Shown piece by piece: positions 40,091 through 49,448 of a DNA stretch of 64,000 nucleotides. The notes under the pieces were generated by a model that saw only the letters and a program-made list of their open reading frames with translations, had not been told where the DNA came from and ran no database searches. The DNA comes from Aureimonas pseudogalii. GTDB lineage: Bacteria; Pseudomonadota; Alphaproteobacteria; Rhizobiales; Rhizobiaceae. Position 1 is the stretch's first letter; each line of letters begins with the position of its first letter. The stretch covers positions 62,001 through 126,000 of the forward strand of contig NZ_JACIEK010000012.1 in the NCBI RefSeq assembly GCF_014196835.1. The letters run 5' to 3'. Position numbers and translations under genes: made by a program.

Positions 40091-40720
40091 ATGGCCGATC
40101 TCAAGCTCTGGGGCTTCAACGGCTCCACCTATGTGCGCACGGTGCGCATGCTGCTCGCCGAGAAGGGCGTCACCGACTACGAGCAGGATCCCGTGAACGT
40201 TCTGGCCGGCGAGCCGCACAGCCCCGAGCACCTCGCGCGCCATCCCTTCGGCAAGGTGCCGGTGATCGAGCACGCGGGCTTTCGCGTCATCGAGACGGCG
40301 GCGATCACGCGCTACCTGAACTCCGCCCTCCAGGGCCGCGACCTCGTGCCGGCCGAGCCGCGCGATGTCGCGCGCATGGACATGGTGATCTCGATCATCG
40401 ACAGCTACGGCTACGGGCCGATCCTCGGCGGCGTCGTCGCCTACCATCTCTTTCCCGAATTCGTCGGCGGCAAGGACGAGACGGCCCATCACGAGGGCAT
40501 CGCCAAGGGCAAGCAGGTTCTCGGCGAAATCATGAAGATCAAGGGCGACTCGCCCTTCCTCGCCGGCGACGAGCTTTCCATCGCCGATCTCTACCTCGCG
40601 CCGCTGATCACCTATGTCGCGATGACCCCGCACAAGGACGAGTTCCTCGCACTGCCGGGCATGAGCGACTGGTGGAGCCGCGTCTCGGCGCTCGATAGCT
40701 TCAAGACCACCGCCGCCTGA
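40091..40720 (+). CDS. glutathione S-transferase family protein
   Basis: A 209-residue cytosolic GST: an N-terminal thioredoxin-like domain (MADLKLWGFNGSTYVRTVRMLLAEKG; HPFGKVPVIEHAGFRVIETAAITRYL, with the cis-Pro and the E-T glutathione contact) and a helical C-terminal domain (SPFLAGDELSIADLYLAPLITYV, containing the GST N-cap motif). It sits between gltB and gltD, which normally form one operon. A role in thiol or electrophile metabolism connected to glutamate supply is possible, but the substrate is unknown. Confidence 0.93.
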   Translation: MADLKLWGFNGSTYVRTVRMLLAEKGVTDYEQDPVNVLAGEPHSPEHLARHPFGKVPVIEHAGFRVIETAAITRYLNSALQGRDLVPAEPRDVARMDMVISIIDSYGYGPILGGVVAYHLFPEFVGGKDETAHHEGIAKGKQVLGEIMKIKGDSPFLAGDELSIADLYLAPLITYVAMTPHKDEFLALPGMSDWWSRVSALDSFKTTAA

Positions 40721-40763
40721 CCGATCGTCCCGCCCGACGGTGGCGCTTGCAGCCTCGCGCAAA

Positions 40764-40782
40764 ATAGGGCAGTAATGCTGTC
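40764..40782 (+). promoter_or_regulatory. glt-shared upstream motif, copy 2 (gltD)
   Basis: ATAGGGCAGTAATGCTGTC matches 16 of 19 positions of the gltB copy and ends 199 bp before the gltD start. It lies beyond the GST stop, in the 261-bp region expected to hold a separate gltD promoter. The arrangement mirrors that of gltB. Confidence 0.55.
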
Positions 40783-40889
40783 GCATCTTGCCGACGATTG
40801 AGGTCGCCGGCGGGAGCGCGAGCCTGCGGCAGGCGGCGTGCAGTTTGGACGCGTTCTATTCCCGTGCGGTTTCGTGTAGGAGGTTTTGC

Positions 40890-40926
40890 AAGGCTCGGCG
40901 CGGGTCGATATCCCGCCGGGCCTTTT
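40890..40926 (+). terminator. terminator-like hairpin in the gltD leader
   Basis: The arms AAGGCTCGGCG (40890-40900) and CGCCGGGCCTT (40914-40924) pair with one wobble and are followed by TTTT ending at 40926. It sits between the glt-shared motif and the gltD start, so it is either the terminator of gltB-GST transcription or an attenuator of gltD. Confidence 0.5.
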
Positions 40927-40981
40927 CGCTGCGACCACGCTGGGTGGACGGGCAGCGACAGTTCGGAAGATGGAGGGGCAC

Positions 40982-42436
40982 ATGGGCAAGGTCACGGGCT
41001 TTCTCGAGATCGATCGGCAGACCGCGAAATATCAGCCGGCATCCGACCGCATCCGCCATTTCCGCGAGTTCACCCTGCCGATGTCCGACGAGGAGGTCGG
41101 CAAGCAGGCGGCGCGCTGCATGGATTGCGGCATTCCCTACTGCCACGGCCCGACCGGCTGCCCGATCCACAACCAGATCCCCGACTGGAACGATCTCGTC
41201 TATGCCGGCGACTGGGAAACCGCCGTCCGCAACCTGCATTCCACCAACAACTTCCCCGAGTTCACCGGGCGCATATGCCCCGCGCCTTGCGAGGAGGCCT
41301 GCACGCTGAACCTCGAAGACGCGCCGGTCGCCATCAAGACGGTGGAGCAGGCGCTGGCCGACAAGGCCTACAAGCTCGGCCTCGTGAAGCCGCAGCCCGC
41401 GAGCGTCCAGTCCGGCAAGCGCGTGGCGGTGATCGGCTCGGGCCCCGCCGGCATGGCTGCGGCCCAGCAGCTCGGCCGCGCCGGCCATGCGGTGGACGTG
41501 TTCGAGCGCGAGTCGCGCCCCGGCGGCCTGCTGCGCTACGGCATTCCCGACTTCAAGATGGAGAAGCACTGGATCGACAAGCGCGTCGAGCAGATGCGCG
41601 GCGAGGGCGTTACCTTCCATTGCGGCGTCGAAATCGGTCGCGACCGCAAGATCGCCGATCTCCAGGCCGAATACGACGCGGTGCTGTATTGCGGCGGCGC
41701 CGAGCGCCCGCGCGACGCCGGCATTCCCAACAACGGGCTCGCCGGCATCCACGAGGCCATGCCCTATCTCGTGCAGCAGAACCGGCGCGTCGGCGGCGAG
41801 GCCGTGCAGAGCCGCGGCTGGGCGGGGCCCGAGATCTGGGCCGGCGGCAAGCACGTGGTGGTGGTCGGCGGCGGCGACACGGCGTCCGACTGCGTCGGCA
41901 CGGCGTTCCGCCAGGGCGCCGTGAAGGTGACGCAGCTCGACATCCGCCCGCAGCCGCCCAAGACCGAGAACAAGCTCGAGGTCTGGCCCTACTGGGCCAC
42001 CAAGATGCGCACGTCCTCCAGCCAAGCCGAGGGCGCGGTGCGCGAGTTCCAGGTGGCGACGCTCGAGTTCGTCGGAGAGGACGGCGTGCTCACCGGCGTC
42101 AAATGCGCCGAGGTCGACGAGCGTCGCAAGCCCATTCCCGGCACGGAATTCGTCATCAAGGCCGATCTCGCCTTCACCGCCATCGGCTTCGCCGGCCCCA
42201 TGACCGACGGCCTCATGGCCGATGCCGGCGCAGCGTTGGCGACGAAGGCCGACAATCGCGGCAACGTCGCGGTGGCCGCCGACGACCAGTCCTATCGCAG
42301 CTCGATGGAGAAGCTGTACGTGGCTGGCGACGTGCGTCGCGGGCAGTCTCTGGTGGTCTGGGCGATCCGCGAGGGCCGGCAGGCCGCGCGCTCGATCGAT
42401 CTCGACCTGATGGGCGCGACCACGCTGCCGCGCTGA
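40982..42436 (+). CDS. gltD: glutamate synthase (NADPH) small subunit
   Basis: Passes electrons from NADPH through FAD and two [4Fe-4S] clusters to GltB. The 484-residue protein begins [24 protein letters not shown]. Cluster-binding cysteines occur in [19 protein letters not shown] and [16 protein letters not shown]- and NADPH-binding Rossmann motifs are [18 protein letters not shown] and [15 protein letters not shown]; the C-terminal [19 protein letters not shown] closes the FAD site. AGGGG precedes the ATG at 40982; the frame upstream is open but passes through a terminator-like hairpin. Confidence 0.98.
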   Translation: MGKVTGFLEIDRQTAKYQPASDRIRHFREFTLPMSDEEVGKQAARCMDCGIPYCHGPTGCPIHNQIPDWNDLVYAGDWETAVRNLHSTNNFPEFTGRICPAPCEEACTLNLEDAPVAIKTVEQALADKAYKLGLVKPQPASVQSGKRVAVIGSGPAGMAAAQQLGRAGHAVDVFERESRPGGLLRYGIPDFKMEKHWIDKRVEQMRGEGVTFHCGVEIGRDRKIADLQAEYDAVLYCGGAERPRDAGIPNNGLAGIHEAMPYLVQQNRRVGGEAVQSRGWAGPEIWAGGKHVVVVGGGDTASDCVGTAFRQGAVKVTQLDIRPQPPKTENKLEVWPYWATKMRTSSSQAEGAVREFQVATLEFVGEDGVLTGVKCAEVDERRKPIPGTEFVIKADLAFTAIGFAGPMTDGLMADAGAALATKADNRGNVAVAADDQSYRSSMEKLYVAGDVRRGQSLVVWAIREGRQAARSIDLDLMGATTLPR

Positions 42437-42464
42437 TCGGGCAATTCCTGGGGGAATGCGATGC

Positions 42465-42485
42465 AAGGCGGCCGGTGGCCGCCTT
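42465..42485. terminator. bidirectional hairpin between gltD and the SGNH gene
   Basis: The perfect 9-bp stem AAGGCGGCC/GGCCGCCTT with a 3-nt loop lies in the 122-bp gap between convergent genes, with A and T residues at the stem ends. Confidence 0.6.
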
Positions 42486-42558
42486 CGTCATGTCGGGATG
42501 GGATCGACGGAAGACGCTTGCGTCGCGCCGCCTGGAAACGGCGGCCGATCCCGCCGCC

Positions 42559-43920
42559 TCAGTTTGCAGGGGGAGCCGGCGAAGGAGCGGGTTCCGGCGC
42601 CGCCGCGGCGGTCGGATCGAGACCTGCGGATCCGCGCAAGGCCTCCGGCACGATCGGCGCAGCGGCGGGCGCTGCCGAAACCGCCCCACCGCGCCCCGTC
42701 CAGTTGAAATGGTCGGCGCGCCCTTCGGTCGGCGCTGCGGGCACGCCCTCCACCAGCAGCCGGCGCCCGGCCTGCGCGGCATCCGCTGCGAGCGCAGGCG
42801 ACACGCCGCCGAGAAGCTGGTCGCCGCCGTCGAGGCGGGGGTCGGCGAAGGAGATGGGGGGCGTCGCGACGGCGCTGGCCGCCACCGATGGCAGATCGGC
42901 CGGCGAGAGAGGCTGCGGGCCGAGCGTCGCCACCAGATCGTCGGCACCGAGCCCGAGAAGCTTGGTCACCGGCTTCTCGACGAAATAGGCGAGCTTCTCC
43001 TGCCCCGCGGGCGTCAGCGTGATGCCGTCGGAATTGCGCAGGCGCACGGTCTGCCCGGCGGTGTCGGGGCCGGACGAGGTGAAGGCGCCGTCGGCGTCGG
43101 TGAAGCCGCCCCAGACGTCGACGAACTCGCCGCCGACGCGCAGCGCCGCCGTGCGGTAGAGGTCGTTGAGATAGACCATGTCCTCGCTGGCGCGGTCGGA
43201 CTGGAAGGCGGGCATGCCGACCCAGACGAGCGGCACGCCCTTGTCCTTCACCCCCGTCGCCAGCGCCTCCACCCGCGCCGTGTAGCGGGTCGCCCATTCG
43301 GGGGTGCGCAGCGCCAGCGTCTCGCCGCCGTCGCGCAGGCCCTGCCGGTCGTTGGCGCCGAGCATCACCACCACGAGCGCGGGCTTGGTCTCGTCGATGA
43401 CGGCGGAAATCTCGGCCGGCCAATCGTAGTGATCGTCGCGCACGAGCCCGGACGAGCCGTTGGCGCGCGACACCACCCGCAGGTCGGGGCTCGCCGCGAC
43501 GGCCTCTTCCAGGCCCTTGCCGAGCGATCCCGCCATGAAGTCGCCGATCACCAGCACGGTGCGGGCGTCGAGCGTCTTCTCCACCGGCTCTGCAATGCCC
43601 GCGGCAGCGACGCCCGCCGCGGCGGCTGCCGACCCCGCGACGGCCCGGCGCGCGGCGGCGTTGCGGGCCGGCCGCTTGGCGACGGCCGCGGGCGCCTTGC
43701 GGCGGACCTTGCGCACCTTCGGCGCCGGGCCCGGGGCGGCCTCGTAGCCGCGCGGCGGAGCGGCCTGGCGGGGACTTCCGAACAGCATGTCGAGAATGCC
43801 GCGGCGCTGCTGCGCCTGCGCGGGCGTCGCCGGCAGGGCGGCTGGCAACGCCAGGGCAAGGGCCAGCGAGAGCGACAGAAGGCGCGTGCTCCGGTGCGAT
43901 CGGTCGGTCCGTGCCCTCAT
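42559..43920 (-). CDS. exported SGNH-fold (DUF459) protein lacking canonical Ser and His
   Basis: A 453-residue exported protein of the DUF459 GDSL-like family, found next to peptidoglycan or exopolysaccharide genes. Signal peptide to about residue 36; a basic, alanine-rich linker (40-100); the SGNH core (105-330); and a low-complexity Ala/Pro tail. Block I reads VLVIGDFMAGSLG with Phe where the nucleophile Ser is expected, although block III LGANDRQGL is normal. The terminal catalytic block reads SDGITLTPAGQEKLA, with Thr where DGIH has the His. Hydrolase activity is therefore doubtful. GAGGGGGGA before the ATG at 43920 sets the start. It is probably co-transcribed with the adjacent upstream transglycosylase gene. 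Confidence 0.88.
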   Translation of the reverse strand: MRARTDRSHRSTRLLSLSLALALALPAALPATPAQAQQRRGILDMLFGSPRQAAPPRGYEAAPGPAPKVRKVRRKAPAAVAKRPARNAAARRAVAGSAAAAAGVAAAGIAEPVEKTLDARTVLVIGDFMAGSLGKGLEEAVAASPDLRVVSRANGSSGLVRDDHYDWPAEISAVIDETKPALVVVMLGANDRQGLRDGGETLALRTPEWATRYTARVEALATGVKDKGVPLVWVGMPAFQSDRASEDMVYLNDLYRTAALRVGGEFVDVWGGFTDADGAFTSSGPDTAGQTVRLRNSDGITLTPAGQEKLAYFVEKPVTKLLGLGADDLVATLGPQPLSPADLPSVAASAVATPPISFADPRLDGGDQLLGGVSPALAADAAQAGRRLLVEGVPAAPTEGRADHFNWTGRGGAVSAAPAAAPIVPEALRGSAGLDPTAAAAPEPAPSPAPPAN

Positions 43921-43939
43921 GCCGTCCCCCCTCATGTGC

Positions 43940-45166
43940 TCATTGCCTGCGAAGCAGGTCGAGCAAGGCCTTGGAGGCGTTGCCGTCTTCCTCGACGCCG
44001 GAGCGGCGCTGATAGGCCGTGATCGCCGTCTTCGAGCTCTCGCCGATCTTGCCGTCGATCTTGCCGTCGTACAATCCGTGCTGCGTCAGGCGCTGCTGCA
44101 CCTCGTAGCGCTCGGGCATCGAGAGCGGCGTGTAGCCGCGCGGCCAGCCCTGCGCAAAGTCGCCGCCGCCGGCGATGCGGTCGGCGAGGTGTCCCACCGC
44201 GAGGGCGTATTTGTCGGCGTTGTTGTAGCGCTTGATGACGTAGAAGTTCTTCATCATCAGGAAGGCCGGACCGTTCGGGCCGGCCGGCATCACGAGATTG
44301 GCGCTGTCGCCGCCGCCGGCGAAGCCCCGGCCGTTGGGGCGGCGGAAGCCGAGCGTCTCCCACTGCGCCAGGGTCTTCTTGGCGCCCTTGAGGCTGGCGG
44401 CCCCGGCAGGCGCCACCACCTCGTAGCCCCAGGTCTTGCCAGACTGCCAGCCGTTCTTCTTCAGAAGGTTGGCGGCGGTGGCGAGCGCGTCGGGCACCGA
44501 GCGCCAGATGTCGGGATGACCGTTGCCGTCCATGTCCACGGCATAGGCCTGGTAGCTCGTCGGAATGAACTGCGTGTGGCCCATGGCGCCGGCCCAGGAG
44601 CCCGTGAGCCCCTCCGGCGTGACGTGGCCCGCCTGCACGATCTTCAAGGCGGCGATCAGCTGCTGGCGGGCGAACTTGGCGCGCTTGGGATCCATGTAGG
44701 CGAGCGTCGCCAAGGCCTGCGGCACGCTCTTCATCACGTCCTGGCGCTCGAGGATGCGCCCGTAATTGGATTCCATCGACCAGATCGCGAGCAGCACGTC
44801 GCGGTCGACGCCGAAGCGGGCCTCGATGCGGTCGAGCCAGGGCTTCAGCTGCGCCTCGGCCTGCCGGCCGTCGCGCACCGAATCCTCGTTCACCCGGTTG
44901 TCGAGATAGTCCCAGATCGTGTCGCGGAACTCGGGCTGGAAGCGGGCCTTGCGGATGACGTCGGGATCGGGCTCGCTGACGCCTGCGAACACCCGCTCGT
45001 AGACGCGCGGGCTGACCCCGGCCGCGACGGCGGTCTTCTCGAAACCGGCGATCCAGCGCTGGAAGCCGGCATCGGCGGCGGCGGGCGAGGCGAGGGCGAA
45101 CGTCAGCCCGAGGGCGAAGCTGGCGCCGGCAAGGCGCGCGAGCGGGGTGGTGATCGGTCCAGGCAT
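43940..45166 (-). CDS. MltB-type lytic murein transglycosylase with peptidoglycan-binding domain
   Basis: Cleaves glycan strands of peptidoglycan with 1,6-anhydro end formation. The 408-residue precursor has a signal peptide (SPAAADAG cleavage region near residue 32). The SLT_2/MltB domain (about 40-330) has the catalytic Glu in AIWSMESNYGRI and AGAMGHTQFIPTSYQ. A C-terminal PG-binding-1 domain ends ITAYQRRSGVEEDGNASKALLDLL. No lipobox, so it is soluble periplasmic. The stop lies 19 bp upstream of the SGNH gene start, so the two form an operon. Confidence 0.94.
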   Translation of the reverse strand: MPGPITTPLARLAGASFALGLTFALASPAAADAGFQRWIAGFEKTAVAAGVSPRVYERVFAGVSEPDPDVIRKARFQPEFRDTIWDYLDNRVNEDSVRDGRQAEAQLKPWLDRIEARFGVDRDVLLAIWSMESNYGRILERQDVMKSVPQALATLAYMDPKRAKFARQQLIAALKIVQAGHVTPEGLTGSWAGAMGHTQFIPTSYQAYAVDMDGNGHPDIWRSVPDALATAANLLKKNGWQSGKTWGYEVVAPAGAASLKGAKKTLAQWETLGFRRPNGRGFAGGGDSANLVMPAGPNGPAFLMMKNFYVIKRYNNADKYALAVGHLADRIAGGGDFAQGWPRGYTPLSMPERYEVQQRLTQHGLYDGKIDGKIGESSKTAITAYQRRSGVEEDGNASKALLDLLRRQ

Positions 45167-45385
45167 GGGTGTCCTCCGGAAGCGCGGATCGTCGTCGAAC
45201 CTCGAGTCTATCGTCAGGATGTGAACGCTTCCTTTACCACGTCGAAACGACGCGCGCCGCCCTCGACAGTTCCTTATTCTTTTCCACTTTTTCAGGCGAA
45301 ATCGCGGCGTTGTGCGGGGCGGTCGACAGATGACGCCTTGTTGACCTATTGCTAGCGCCGATCGATCGTCAGGAAGGATGAGTGC

Positions 45386-46303
45386 ATGCGCAAGGTCAGG
45401 AAAGCCGTATTTCCGGTCGCAGGTCTGGGAACACGGTTCCTCCCCGCGACGAAGGCGATTCCGAAGGAGATGCTGACGGTGGTCGACCGTCCGGTCATCC
45501 AGTACGTGGTGGACGAGGCCCGGCAGGCGGGCATCGAGCACCTGATCTTCGTGACCGGCCGCAACAAGGGCGTCATCGAGGACTATTTCGACATCCAGGT
45601 CGAACTGGTGAGCACGCTCTCGGAGCGCGGCAAGAAGGCCGAGCTCGACCTTCTCGACGAGATGCAGCCCAAGGCCGGCACCGCCAGCTTCACCCGCCAG
45701 CAGGCCCCGCTCGGGCTCGGCCATGCCGTGTGGTGCGCGCGCGAACTCGTCGGCCCCGAGCCCTTCGCGCTGCTTCTGCCCGACATGATCATGCAGTCCG
45801 AGCAGGGCTGCCTGAAGAAGATGGTCGAGCTCTACGAGCAGACCGGCGGCAACGTCATCTCGGTGGAGCAGTGCGACCCCGCCGAGACCAACAAATACGG
45901 CATCGTCGGCAAGGGCGCGGCGGTCGGCGACGGCTTCAAGATCGACGGCATGGTGGAGAAGCCCAAGCCCGAGGAGGCGCCCTCGAACTACTTCATCTCC
46001 GGGCGCTACATCCTGCAGCCGGAGATCTTCAACATCCTGTCGACGCAGGAAAAGGGCGCCGGCAACGAGATCCAGCTCACCGACGGCATGCTGAAACTGG
46101 CGCAGAACCAGGATTTCTTCGCCTATCCCTTCGCCGGCCGCACCTTCGACTGCGGCTCGAAGGAGGGCTTCATCCAGGCCAACGTCGCCTTCGCGCTCTG
46201 GCGCCACGACATTCGCGGCAAGGTGTTCGACAATCTGCGCGAGCTGATGGAGACCGTCGAGCCGATGGATCGCCGCGGTCCGGCCCGCACCGCCGCCGAG
46301 TAG
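45386..46303 (+). CDS. galU: UTP-glucose-1-phosphate uridylyltransferase
   Basis: Makes UDP-glucose for polysaccharides and osmoregulated glucans. The 305-residue protein starts [29 protein letters not shown], the GalU nucleotide-binding motif. [38 protein letters not shown] and [14 protein letters not shown] are conserved. A TTGACC-containing AT-rich region (45205-45360) upstream probably includes the promoter. The gene is near envelope genes and is followed by a strong terminator. Confidence 0.97.
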   Translation: MRKVRKAVFPVAGLGTRFLPATKAIPKEMLTVVDRPVIQYVVDEARQAGIEHLIFVTGRNKGVIEDYFDIQVELVSTLSERGKKAELDLLDEMQPKAGTASFTRQQAPLGLGHAVWCARELVGPEPFALLLPDMIMQSEQGCLKKMVELYEQTGGNVISVEQCDPAETNKYGIVGKGAAVGDGFKIDGMVEKPKPEEAPSNYFISGRYILQPEIFNILSTQEKGAGNEIQLTDGMLKLAQNQDFFAYPFAGRTFDCGSKEGFIQANVAFALWRHDIRGKVFDNLRELMETVEPMDRRGPARTAAE

Positions 46304-46330
46304 CCCGCGCGCCACCCGGCGAAACCGACG

Positions 46331-46359
46331 AAAGGGCGCCGGCGACGGCGCCCTATTTC
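46331..46359. terminator. bidirectional terminator between galU and the barrel gene
   Basis: The stem GGGCGCCG/CGGCGCCC (46334-46341/46346-46353) has AAA before and TATTT after, in an 78-bp convergent gap. Confidence 0.8.
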
Positions 46360-46381
46360 GTGTCTCGGCGTCGCGCCGGCG

Positions 46382-48208
46382 TCAGTTCTGCAGGCGCACG
46401 CCCAACCGCACCGTGTTGGCGTCGTAGTCGCGCGCCGAGCCGGCGGCGTCGAACCGGTCGTAGCGGTAGCGCGCGAGCAGCGCGAGCTGCCGGTTGAGAT
46501 GGTAGGTGAGACCCGTCTCGGCGGCATAGAGGCGCTCGCGGGCGCCGATCTCGCGTCTCCGGACGCCCGCCACGACCTGGCTTTCCCAGTCGAGCCGCGC
46601 GGTGGCGCGGTGGCGCACGCCCACCGTGCCCTGATAGAGCGTCGCGGTGTCGAGGCCGCTGGAATCGGGCTCGAAGAAGGTGGAGGCGCCGAGCACCACG
46701 TCCGTGCCCCGACGCGGCGACCAGGTGAGCGCGGCGTCGAGCGTCGGGCTGCCCGCCTGCGCGAAGGCGTCGTCGTCCGGCAGGTTCCAGGCATAGCCCG
46801 CCGCCACCTCGCCGCGCAGCTTCTCGCCGAAGTCGAGCGCCAGTCCGGCCTTCAGCGCGGGGATGACGCTGTCGCGGCTGAGGCCGAGCCCCGACACCTC
46901 GTCGAACAGGCGGCGCCCGACGCTGAAGGTGACGAAGGGGCTGAGCGTCGACGTCAGGTCGTAGCCGCCGCGAAGGCCGGCCGTGTAGGTGGTGAAGCTG
47001 TCGCCCGGCGTGAAGCGGCCGGGCGCGAAGCCGCCGTCCGCGGCGAGGCCCGGCGAGAAGACCCCGTCGGTGCGGTCCTCGCGCACCGCCTGCAGCGTCA
47101 GCGCGGCGTTGATCAACCCGACATTGCGCGAGAGCTCGGCGCCCGCCGAATAGGCGAGGACGTCCTGCTGGTTGGCGGCGGTCTGGCTGTCGCCGGTGAG
47201 GAATCCGTCGTCGCGGCTGAAGGCCAGCGCCCCGCGCAGCGTCGCCGTCCATTCGTCGGCGAGGTCGAGGCGCAGGCGCCCGTCGAGGTCGATCCGGGGC
47301 TCCTCCTCGACCGGACCGGAGAAGTTGCGTCGGTAGACGGCGCTGGCGTTGATCTCGGCGGCGTGGCGCGACCAGTCGGAGACGGCGCGGCCGGTGAGGG
47401 TGGTCTGCGAGAAGGCGCCCCGCACCCCGTCGAGCGAATTGGTGAGATTGTCGGAGACGCCGAGGCTCTGTTCCAGCGCGGTGAAGACGCGAAACGAGCC
47501 GACGCGCGTGCCGACCGGGCCGAACGGATCGTCCGGCGAGACCGCCAGCACGCGGCCGAGCGTCTCGAAGCCGGTGTTCAGGCGGCGCAGGCCGACATCG
47601 TCGAGGGCGGGGCTGCGCACCGGTCCGACCGCGCGAAACAGCTGCGCTCGCTCGGTGCGGTCCGTCGGGTCGGCAAGGGGGTCGGCAAGGGGATCGGCAA
47701 GGGGATCGATCCGGTCGCCCACGGCATGGGCCCGGCCGCCGCGCGGCGCGGGCCGCTCGGCTGCTACGCCCACGGGCTCGTCCGGCAGGTTCTCGCGGCG
47801 CGAACGGTCCGGTCCGGCGAAGAGATCCACCGCGGGGGTCTCGACGAGATCGGTCGGGGTGGCCGTGGCCGTGGCCGCGGCCTCGCCGGGCGAGCGCAGC
47901 GGGGCTTCGCGCAAGTCGCCGCCGAGCGTGCGGCTGGTGGTGGAGCGAAGACGGCCGAGCGGCTCGCCGAAGCGTCCGTCGCTTCGCGCCGCCGGCGCCG
48001 CGCGGTCGCCGGCCGGCGCGTCGGTGTCGGTTCGAAGCTCGAAGCCGTCCGAGAAGCGCGGCGGCTCGGCGATCGTGGCGGCCGATGCGGCCGGCGGGAC
48101 ACGAGACGCCGGCTCCTGGGCGGCTGCGGCCGGAATGACGAGCGCCAGCGCGCAGGTGGCCCCGGCCAGCCCGGCCGATCTCTTCCACGCGTTTCGAACC
48201 ATCGCCAT
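46382..48208 (-). CDS. outer-membrane beta-barrel protein (BBP2-like)
   Basis: A 608-residue predicted outer-membrane protein. Signal peptide (VIPAAAAQ cleavage near residue 31), a disordered Pro/Ala/Arg-rich region (about 32-195) with a tandem DPLADPLADPLADP stretch, then alternating hydrophobic beta-strands to the C-terminus. The closing TVRLGVRLQN suits barrel insertion. Strands such as LGVSDNLTNSLDGV and SAVYRRNFSG fit the putative beta-barrel porin 2 family found with exopolysaccharide genes. The exact role is unknown. Confidence 0.85.
   Translation of the reverse strand: MAMVRNAWKRSAGLAGATCALALVIPAAAAQEPASRVPPAASAATIAEPPRFSDGFELRTDTDAPAGDRAAPAARSDGRFGEPLGRLRSTTSRTLGGDLREAPLRSPGEAAATATATPTDLVETPAVDLFAGPDRSRRENLPDEPVGVAAERPAPRGGRAHAVGDRIDPLADPLADPLADPTDRTERAQLFRAVGPVRSPALDDVGLRRLNTGFETLGRVLAVSPDDPFGPVGTRVGSFRVFTALEQSLGVSDNLTNSLDGVRGAFSQTTLTGRAVSDWSRHAAEINASAVYRRNFSGPVEEEPRIDLDGRLRLDLADEWTATLRGALAFSRDDGFLTGDSQTAANQQDVLAYSAGAELSRNVGLINAALTLQAVREDRTDGVFSPGLAADGGFAPGRFTPGDSFTTYTAGLRGGYDLTSTLSPFVTFSVGRRLFDEVSGLGLSRDSVIPALKAGLALDFGEKLRGEVAAGYAWNLPDDDAFAQAGSPTLDAALTWSPRRGTDVVLGASTFFEPDSSGLDTATLYQGTVGVRHRATARLDWESQVVAGVRRREIGARERLYAAETGLTYHLNRQLALLARYRYDRFDAAGSARDYDANTVRLGVRLQN
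47667..47708. repeat. 12-bp tandem repeat inside the barrel gene
   Basis: GGGTCGGCAAGG is repeated at 47667-47678 and 47679-47690. A third copy, GGATCGGCAAGG (47691-47702), and a partial copy follow. In frame it encodes a repeated ADPL unit in the disordered segment, so copy-number change would not shift frame. Confidence 0.85.
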
Positions 48209-48403
48209 CGGTCTCGCCGTTCCCCATGCGAATCGCGACGTCTCGCACGCCGGCTCCCTACCGAAACCTAAACTTTCATGGTTAACGGAAGCTTGAGGTC
48301 GGCGACCCCGCTGGGATTGCGGGTCGGATGACGTGCCGTTCGCAACGCAGGACACGCCGCCAACGCTGGTCAGCCGCGGCGTCCGGCGCTAGAGCATGAA
48401 GCG

Positions 48404-49414
48404 ATGAGCGCCCGACCCGTTTCCCCCGCCTCGCCCTTCGCACCTGCCGCCACCGCCGGCAGCCTCTCGGCGATCCGTACCGTCACCACCGAGGCGGCGG
48501 CCCTGCAGGCTCTCGCCGAGGCTCTCGCCGGCCCGATGGGCGAGGCCTTCGAGCGGGCCCTGGCCTCCATCTCGGCGGTGACCGGCCGGCTCGTGGTCAC
48601 CGGCATCGGCAAGAGCGGCCATATCGGCTCGAAGATCGCGGCGACCTTCGCCTCCACCGGCACGCCCGCCTTCTTCGTGCATCCCGTCGAGGCCAACCAC
48701 GGCGATCTCGGCATGATCGGGGCAGGCGACGCCGTTCTCGCCATGTCGTGGTCGGGCGAGTCGGCGGAGCTGCAGGGCATCGTCGCCTACACCCGGCGCT
48801 TCCGCATTCCGCTGATCGCGATCACCTCGCGCGAGACCTCGGCGCTGGCACGCGAAGCCGACGAGCGGCTGATCCTGCCGCGCGTCGAGGAGGCCTGCCC
48901 GCACGGGCTGGCCCCGACCTCCTCCACCACGATGCAGCTGGCGCTCGGCGACGCGCTCGCCGTGGCGCTGCTCGAGCGCAAAGGCTTCACGCCCGGCGAC
49001 TTCCGGGTGTTCCATCCCGGCGGCCAGCTCGGCGCGAGCCTTCGCCATGTCGGCGATCTCATGCATCGCGGCGAGGCGATGCCCTTGGTGGCCACGGGCA
49101 CGCCGATGTCGGAGGCGATCCTGGCGATCTCGCGCAAGGGCTTCGGCTGCGTCGCGGTGGTGGACGGGCCCGGCCGGCTGCTCGGCATCGTCACCGACGG
49201 CGACCTGCGCCGCCACCTTTCGGGCGATCTCCTGGCGCGCACCGTGGACGAGGTGATGACCCACGCGCCCAAGACCATCCGTCCCGACACGCTGGCGGGA
49301 ACGGCGCTGGACATGCTGAACTCCGCCAACATCACAGCGCTGATGGTGGTGGAGGACGGGATGCCCGTCGGCATCATCCATCTGCACGACCTCCTGCGCA
49401 TCGGCGTCGCCTGA
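48404..49414 (+). CDS. kdsD: D-arabinose 5-phosphate isomerase (KdsD/KpsF family)
   Basis: Converts ribulose 5-phosphate to arabinose 5-phosphate, the precursor of KDO in lipopolysaccharide. The 336 residues comprise an SIS sugar-isomerase domain (RLVVTGIGKSGHIGSKIAATFASTGTPAFFVHPVEANHGDLGM; SWSGESAEL) followed by two CBS domains (about 215-330; VGDLMHRGEAMPLV and VDEVMTHAPKTIRPD). This is the standard KdsD/KpsF architecture. It is divergent from the barrel gene and convergent with hemH (34-bp gap). Confidence 0.93.
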   Translation: MSARPVSPASPFAPAATAGSLSAIRTVTTEAAALQALAEALAGPMGEAFERALASISAVTGRLVVTGIGKSGHIGSKIAATFASTGTPAFFVHPVEANHGDLGMIGAGDAVLAMSWSGESAELQGIVAYTRRFRIPLIAITSRETSALAREADERLILPRVEEACPHGLAPTSSTTMQLALGDALAVALLERKGFTPGDFRVFHPGGQLGASLRHVGDLMHRGEAMPLVATGTPMSEAILAISRKGFGCVAVVDGPGRLLGIVTDGDLRRHLSGDLLARTVDEVMTHAPKTIRPDTLAGTALDMLNSANITALMVVEDGMPVGIIHLHDLLRIGVA

Positions 49415-49448
49415 CGCCCATCGCCTCGTCCCGCCGGATCTTCAGCCG

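Noticed and set aside
40775..40801. Leader peptide MLSHLADD in the gltD leader
   Set aside because: Not rich in Glu/Gln, no Shine-Dalgarno sequence, and gltB has no equivalent.
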